In this document: piece by piece, positions 59,801 to 64,000 of the stretch
Layout: the number at the start of each line of letters is the position of its first letter
Position numbering within the stretch: the first letter of the stretch is position 1
NCBI GenBank assembly: GCA_037013685.1
Contig: CM072919.1
Span: 32,653,435 to 32,717,434 of the forward strand
Reading direction: 5' to 3'
DNA: 64,000 bases
From: Acridotheres tristis
Taxonomy: Eukaryota; Chordata; Aves; Passeriformes; Sturnidae
Made by a program: the position numbers and the translations under genes
Notes under the pieces: generated by a model
Seen by the model: only the letters and a program-made list of their open reading frames with translations
Database searches by the model: none
What the model was told of the DNA's origin: nothing

Positions 59801-62800
59801 TCTGCTTAGCACCCTGAGCATGTAGCTGGATGCTCATGCAATTTGATGTCCTCTAGTAGAAGACCGGTCTCTCCAAGCTGAACAAGCAAAGGCAATTTGA
59901 CTTACTCAGCCTGGAGAGGGAAAGGCTGCAGAGGGACCCAATTGCAGTCAGTCACATGCTTCCTAAAGAGAAATTACTTTTAAAGAAGAAAAAACGCAAA
60001 TTCATGTCCTGGTTGAGGAGAGGGGACATAAAAGAGACAAGGATACTCCAACTGGTGAGAAGCTCTGCCATGTCAGGTATAGAAAGCAGAGCACACCACA
60101 CACTCTCATTGCTCCAGGCAAGTGAGCCATCAACAAGAAAGACTCTAGGCTTCCCTGCAAGAGGCTCATGCTTAAGGAAATCCAATCTGCTCTCCCTTCA
60201 GGAAACTCTAAATTTCCAAGGAAGATCTAGGTTTTCTCCCAGCTAGCAGCTGTTAATCTAAGACATCCTGAAATTCGTATTTGAAAGGAAACATCTGGAA
60301 GAAGGCATTTTGGGTCTATCAAAGCACATGACTTCTGACTCTTGAAGTGACATACCAGCCATGCAGAACATGTAACATTATCTGGAGTTATCGTCACCAC
60401 CCAGACCACTGCAGCAGTGAAATTCAACAGGCCATAGGCAAGACTTACTGATGATGCAGCTTCATTCCCATGGATATCCTCATATCAGAGCTGACATTCC
60501 CATCCTGGCACTTGACAGCTCCACAGCAAACAGCTTGTTGTCTGAGGTCATGCACACACTAGGGAAGGTTCCTTGTGCTCAAGCTAAGTAACCTCTCCCT
60601 TTATCCATTAGTGCTGAGGAAAGTCTCACACTGCTTGCATTCTCTTCAGTCTTCTCAGCTCACCCATCTCCTAACTTGATATCCAGAAACTGCCTCTGTC
60701 TCCTGCCTCTCCCTCCTGCCTCTCCTTTAGTCAATACTCCTGCAGCCTGCAAGCCACACAACTCAATACTAGCTCTCACCAAGTGGTCTTTCTCAACAGC
60801 AATTAGCCTGGATGTTTGGTGACCAGGCTAAGATCTGCCAAAGCCCAAACAAAAAGCATCCCAGCTATATCTTCCCCACTTCACATATTTTTAAACACAC
60901 GCTTGTAAACAGTTATGTGTTCTCCTATTTGGGGTGAGGTTCTCTCATGCACCTGGCATGCACTCAGTTGCTTAATAACTAATCCCTGTGAAAAGCATGT
61001 GGGCACACTCGAGTCATTAGTGACACTCTGCACTCAGTTCCTGCTCTGTAACTTGAGCCCTTCCACTTGGAAGCTTCACAGCCAGCACAATCTCCTCCGG
61101 AAAGTGAGCCTGGGTTTCTTGCCTGAGTATCTCTTATTCCTCAGGTGGACACCCCTGTTTCTGTGGCACACTCTGGTTTTGCAGGGAACCCGATGGGTGC
61201 ATTGTGAACATAGGAGCAGAAAGACTCCTGTCCTGCACTGAGCAGAGCCTCAGACTCTCAGACAGGCAATGGCCATGTCCTGTAAAAGAGCCCTGCCAAA
61301 CTGCCAGAAGCCAAAGGAACTGTTAATAACACATGAATGCCTGCATATCCCAATCCCACCCTACTGCTAGTGTGGCTGAAGCACAGGGAATGGCAGTGAA
61401 ATGCCCACCAAGGTGCAGCTAATAAGCCTCAGACAAGTTGATGCTTACTTAACACTGAAGCAAAATGAGCACTGTTCCAGCAGCAATGAGTATGCAGAGT
61501 ACAGTGTGCACCAAACCTGAGCAAGAGATTTAACAGAGACGAGACCCTCACACAATCACACAAGTCTGCAGAAACAAAGAAACCAGCTCCAGCTGGGAGA
61601 GCTTCCAAACTGCACAGTGCCTGAATGGAGGAGAGCTCTGGAGAAGCATCACTGCAACCTTGCTTCTAAGCTTCTCCCCAGGCTGCTGCCATCCAGAGTA
61701 CCCTGGGATACAGAGACTTTGGTCTGACCCAGGACACCCTCTGTTATGTGTTTATCTCAGTCACCATGAACAAGTAGGAAGAATTCCCTCCCAGGAGGGT
61801 GATGCAAGGCTTCAGGGAGGGAGATCTACATCTTTGGGGATTTGCAGACGTAGGTCATATTAAGCCAGGACCTCCCTCTCTGAGGTTTGCTGTGAGCTGG
61901 GGATGGGCTAGAGAACCACTGAACCTCCCATTGTGCTGCATCCCTTGTGCCCAAGAACATGGGGGCATTCAACACCGTGGAGTCATGGAACACCACTTGT
62001 TTCTTCCAAGAGCCTAGGAATTTTAACAAGTGAAGACATTTTGTCTGCAGGTCTCTGCCTGAACAGAGAAGTGAAGACAGTCTGCCTAGCTTATGTTGTG
62101 CAAATGACTGTCAGCTATTGAGAAAAAAATCAGAAGGCAGATCAGTTTCTTTCCCCCTACCTGTGCTTTCACAAAAACTCCACACACCTGAAAAACAGTT
62201 AAGCACTGAACACAGAAAAGTATAGCAATTCATCAGCAGCACTACATTTTGTAGCACATTGCTCTGGGGAATAGGAGCTACACATCTGGCAGCAGAGGAC
62301 TGGTGCTTCTTACAAAAAGTTAATTCAGCATCTTTGGTAAAGATAAATCAAATGGTCCTTTGGGTGAATGAAAGTAAAAATTGGGCAAAGAAAATCAGTA
62401 ATGAGATAGACCAGACTGTTTCCATACCTGTTTGACTTTCCCAAATACACTACAGGGGGTGGGGGGAAATTGAGGTATTTCCAGTATTATGCAAAACCAC
62501 AGTATCTGGAGAAAAGGCAGCAGACCATCACAGCTGACAAGCGTGTGAAGAACAAGATGTGTCAGGCTGGAAAACAATGCAATGCTAAAGAAGGGGTAGG
62601 GGAAGAGCCCTGAGAGTGGGAAAACAGAGACTTTGAAATGAGAAGCAGTGAATCTATGATGCAGTGTGCTTGTTGGAACACCCAGCTGTGTGTACATAAG
62701 GGCAACAGGCACAGTGCAGATACTTCTACTGCACTGCAAAAGGCTCTGGGGACTGCAGTGCAAGCAAGATGGTGCTTGGCTTTAATGTTGTAGCCCAGCT

Positions 62801-63911
62801 CCTCTTCTCAAGAGGGCAAAAGAGCTCACTACTATAAACTGATGTAGAGGTTGCCTGCCCAAAAACCTAATCCAGTATTTGCTTCTCAGCGTAAATCTTG
62901 TCTCTTTTACAAGAAATGACGAAGTCATTCTTCACTTCTGCATAGTCTTGCAGGTCACACATGAGAAAGGCATTTAAAAAAAATTAAAACACTTAAAAAC
63001 AACTTCTGTCACATGGCTGAGCACCCTTCTGGCTCAAGGCCCAATACCCAAGGAAAGATGCAAAGCAAACGAAAGGACCTCCACATAAGGGTAAAGCAGC
63101 TGGCTCTGAAGGGAGGCAGAGAGCAATGGATTCTGCCCAACAAACCATCCACGACCATTTAAAAAGCAGAGGGCAGTACATGAGCACACGTGTGGAGGCA
63201 AAGCTGTGTCCATCTGAGTGCAGAAAGGTTGTCTTTCTTCTTCAGGATAGGCAGTGCCTTTCTGGGCAGTAACTATTTCAAGCTGGAGAAAGTAGAGCCA
63301 AGACAGATACAACACACGGCCTCAATGAACCTTTTGCCCTGCTAATTTCCACTTTGCCCTTACAAAAGCAAGTGCAGCTTTCCAGCGATCCATTGTCGGG
63401 AAAACCATCTCCCAGAAGAGCTCCGTGGGTTACAAACGCAAGCAAAAACAGTAAAAAAGGACTCTCGGTGCTCTCTGCAACCTGCTCGGCGCCGTGCAGG
63501 GCCCTCTCGTCTCACCGTGCCAGCACCCCCGACCCCTGCCGGGATTTGCCGCGGACACGCGTGAACGCCGCCGGCTGCTATCCATCCCAGCGCCTCCGCC
63601 GCGGGCTCCGCCTGCCCGCCGAGGGACACCTCGGCCACCCCGGGCCCGGGGATCCCCGGCTGCCGCAGCGCCCGCCGCCGGCTCCGCGCATCCCGGCGCA
63701 GCGCTCCCACCTCCGGCAGGCTGCCGGCGGGCAGGCAGGCAGGGAAGCAGGCAGGCGGGGAGGGAGACCCAGCACCCGAGCAGTCCCTTTTCCTGCGCTT
63801 TGCCCAGACCGCAGCGGCGGCCGCTGTTTCTTGTCGAGCCGGGGCCGCCGGGTGCCGGCCAAATATTCTGCCCCGATACGAGCCGGGCCCGTCACCACGT
63901 CGCCCACTTAC
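53870..63911 (-). other. TMOD1: TMOD1 5' intron (about 10 kb)
   Basis: Lies between the presumed non-coding first exon at the right edge and the first coding exon. A possible CR1 fragment is listed at about 59915-59975. An 867-bp plus-strand open frame (57209-58075) has no recognisable domain. Tropomodulin-1 in other vertebrates has tissue-specific upstream exons, so further 5'UTR exons could be hidden here, but none can be proved by reading. Confidence 0.5.
59915..59975 (+). mobile_element. Possible short CR1 LINE fragment
   Basis: The order TCAGCCTGGAGAGGGAAAGG, then CTGCAGAGGGACCCAATTGC, then AGTCAG...CCTAAAGAG resembles a CR1 3' ORF2 segment (typically TCAGCCTGGAGAAGAGAAGG...GACCTCATTGCAG). 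The similarity fades on both sides, so this is an old fragment or a chance partial match. Confidence 0.45.
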
Positions 63912-64000
63912 CGCACCCGTGCGCCGCGCCGAGCCCCGTCAGCCTTGCCGAGCCGAGCCGAGCCCGGGCGGCTCCGCCGCTGCCGGGGGCGGGGGTCCGG
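63480..64000. other. CpG island at the right edge
   Basis: GC and CpG content rises sharply from about 63480 to the window end, with GC boxes and a CCGAG repeat near 63946-63965. It continues beyond the window. It marks a promoter, most simply that of TMOD1 on the minus strand. Confidence 0.85.
63912..64000 (-). other. TMOD1: Presumed non-coding first exon of TMOD1 (3' part; start outside or at edge)
   Basis: On minus the GC-rich sequence ends GGTGCG followed by a strong donor GTAAGT (63911-63906). No ATG-led open frame continues from it into the TMOD1 coding exons, which fits a 5'UTR exon spliced to the acceptor at 53870. Assignment to TMOD1 is inferred from position and strand; an unrelated minus-strand gene is possible. 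Confidence 0.5.

Noticed and set aside
63360..63907. 116- and 109-codon minus-strand frames near the right edge
   Set aside because: They lie on the intron side of the presumed TMOD1 exon 1 donor in a CpG island. Arg/Ala/Pro-rich composition indicates GC bias rather than a gene.

Overview
This window is vertebrate nuclear DNA, almost certainly from a bird and probably a songbird. It holds three multi-exon protein genes in the order NCBP1 (minus) - TSTD2 (plus) - TMOD1 (minus), a neighbourhood shared with mammals. Introns are short (mostly 0.3-3 kb), a worn CR1 LINE tail is present, and TSTD2 carries long-terminal-repeat insertions of a kind I associate with passerine genomes. The species call is inference; the gene calls rest on exon-by-exon translation with consistent splice phases.

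Layout. Bases 1-22310 hold NCBP1 (nuclear cap-binding protein 80 kDa subunit) on the minus strand. Twenty coding exons, from the start codon at 22310 to an exon ending at 1273, give 671 codons in one unbroken frame; the last exons lie off the left edge. A CpG island (about 22000-23160) holds a compact head-to-head promoter, with only 262 bp between the NCBP1 and TSTD2 start codons. Bases 22573-34730 hold TSTD2 (rhodanese-like, TrhO/UPF0176-related) on the plus strand in nine coding exons, 480 aa. Its introns contain a perfect 16-bp x 5 minisatellite (intron 1) and three retroviral-type solo LTRs (introns 5 and 6), one nested inside another, each flanked by a 5-bp target duplication. TSTD2 and TMOD1 meet tail to tail between about 37.1 and 37.9 kb. 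Bases 39300-53825 hold all nine coding exons of TMOD1 (tropomodulin-1) on the minus strand, exactly 359 aa. A further intron of about 10 kb leads to a CpG-rich, probably non-coding first exon at the right edge (63912 to beyond 64000).

Function. The three genes are not a pathway: NCBP1 binds capped nuclear RNA, TSTD2 is a poorly characterised sulfurtransferase-like protein, and TMOD1 caps actin pointed ends. The only regulatory link visible is the shared NCBP1/TSTD2 promoter.

I found no evidence of a new biological system. The most notable non-gene structures are the nested LTR insertion in TSTD2 intron 5, an LTR only 39 bp past a TSTD2 splice donor, the intron-1 minisatellite, and an exon-like block in NCBP1 intron 11. 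Most long open frames outside the listed exons are chance or GC-driven.
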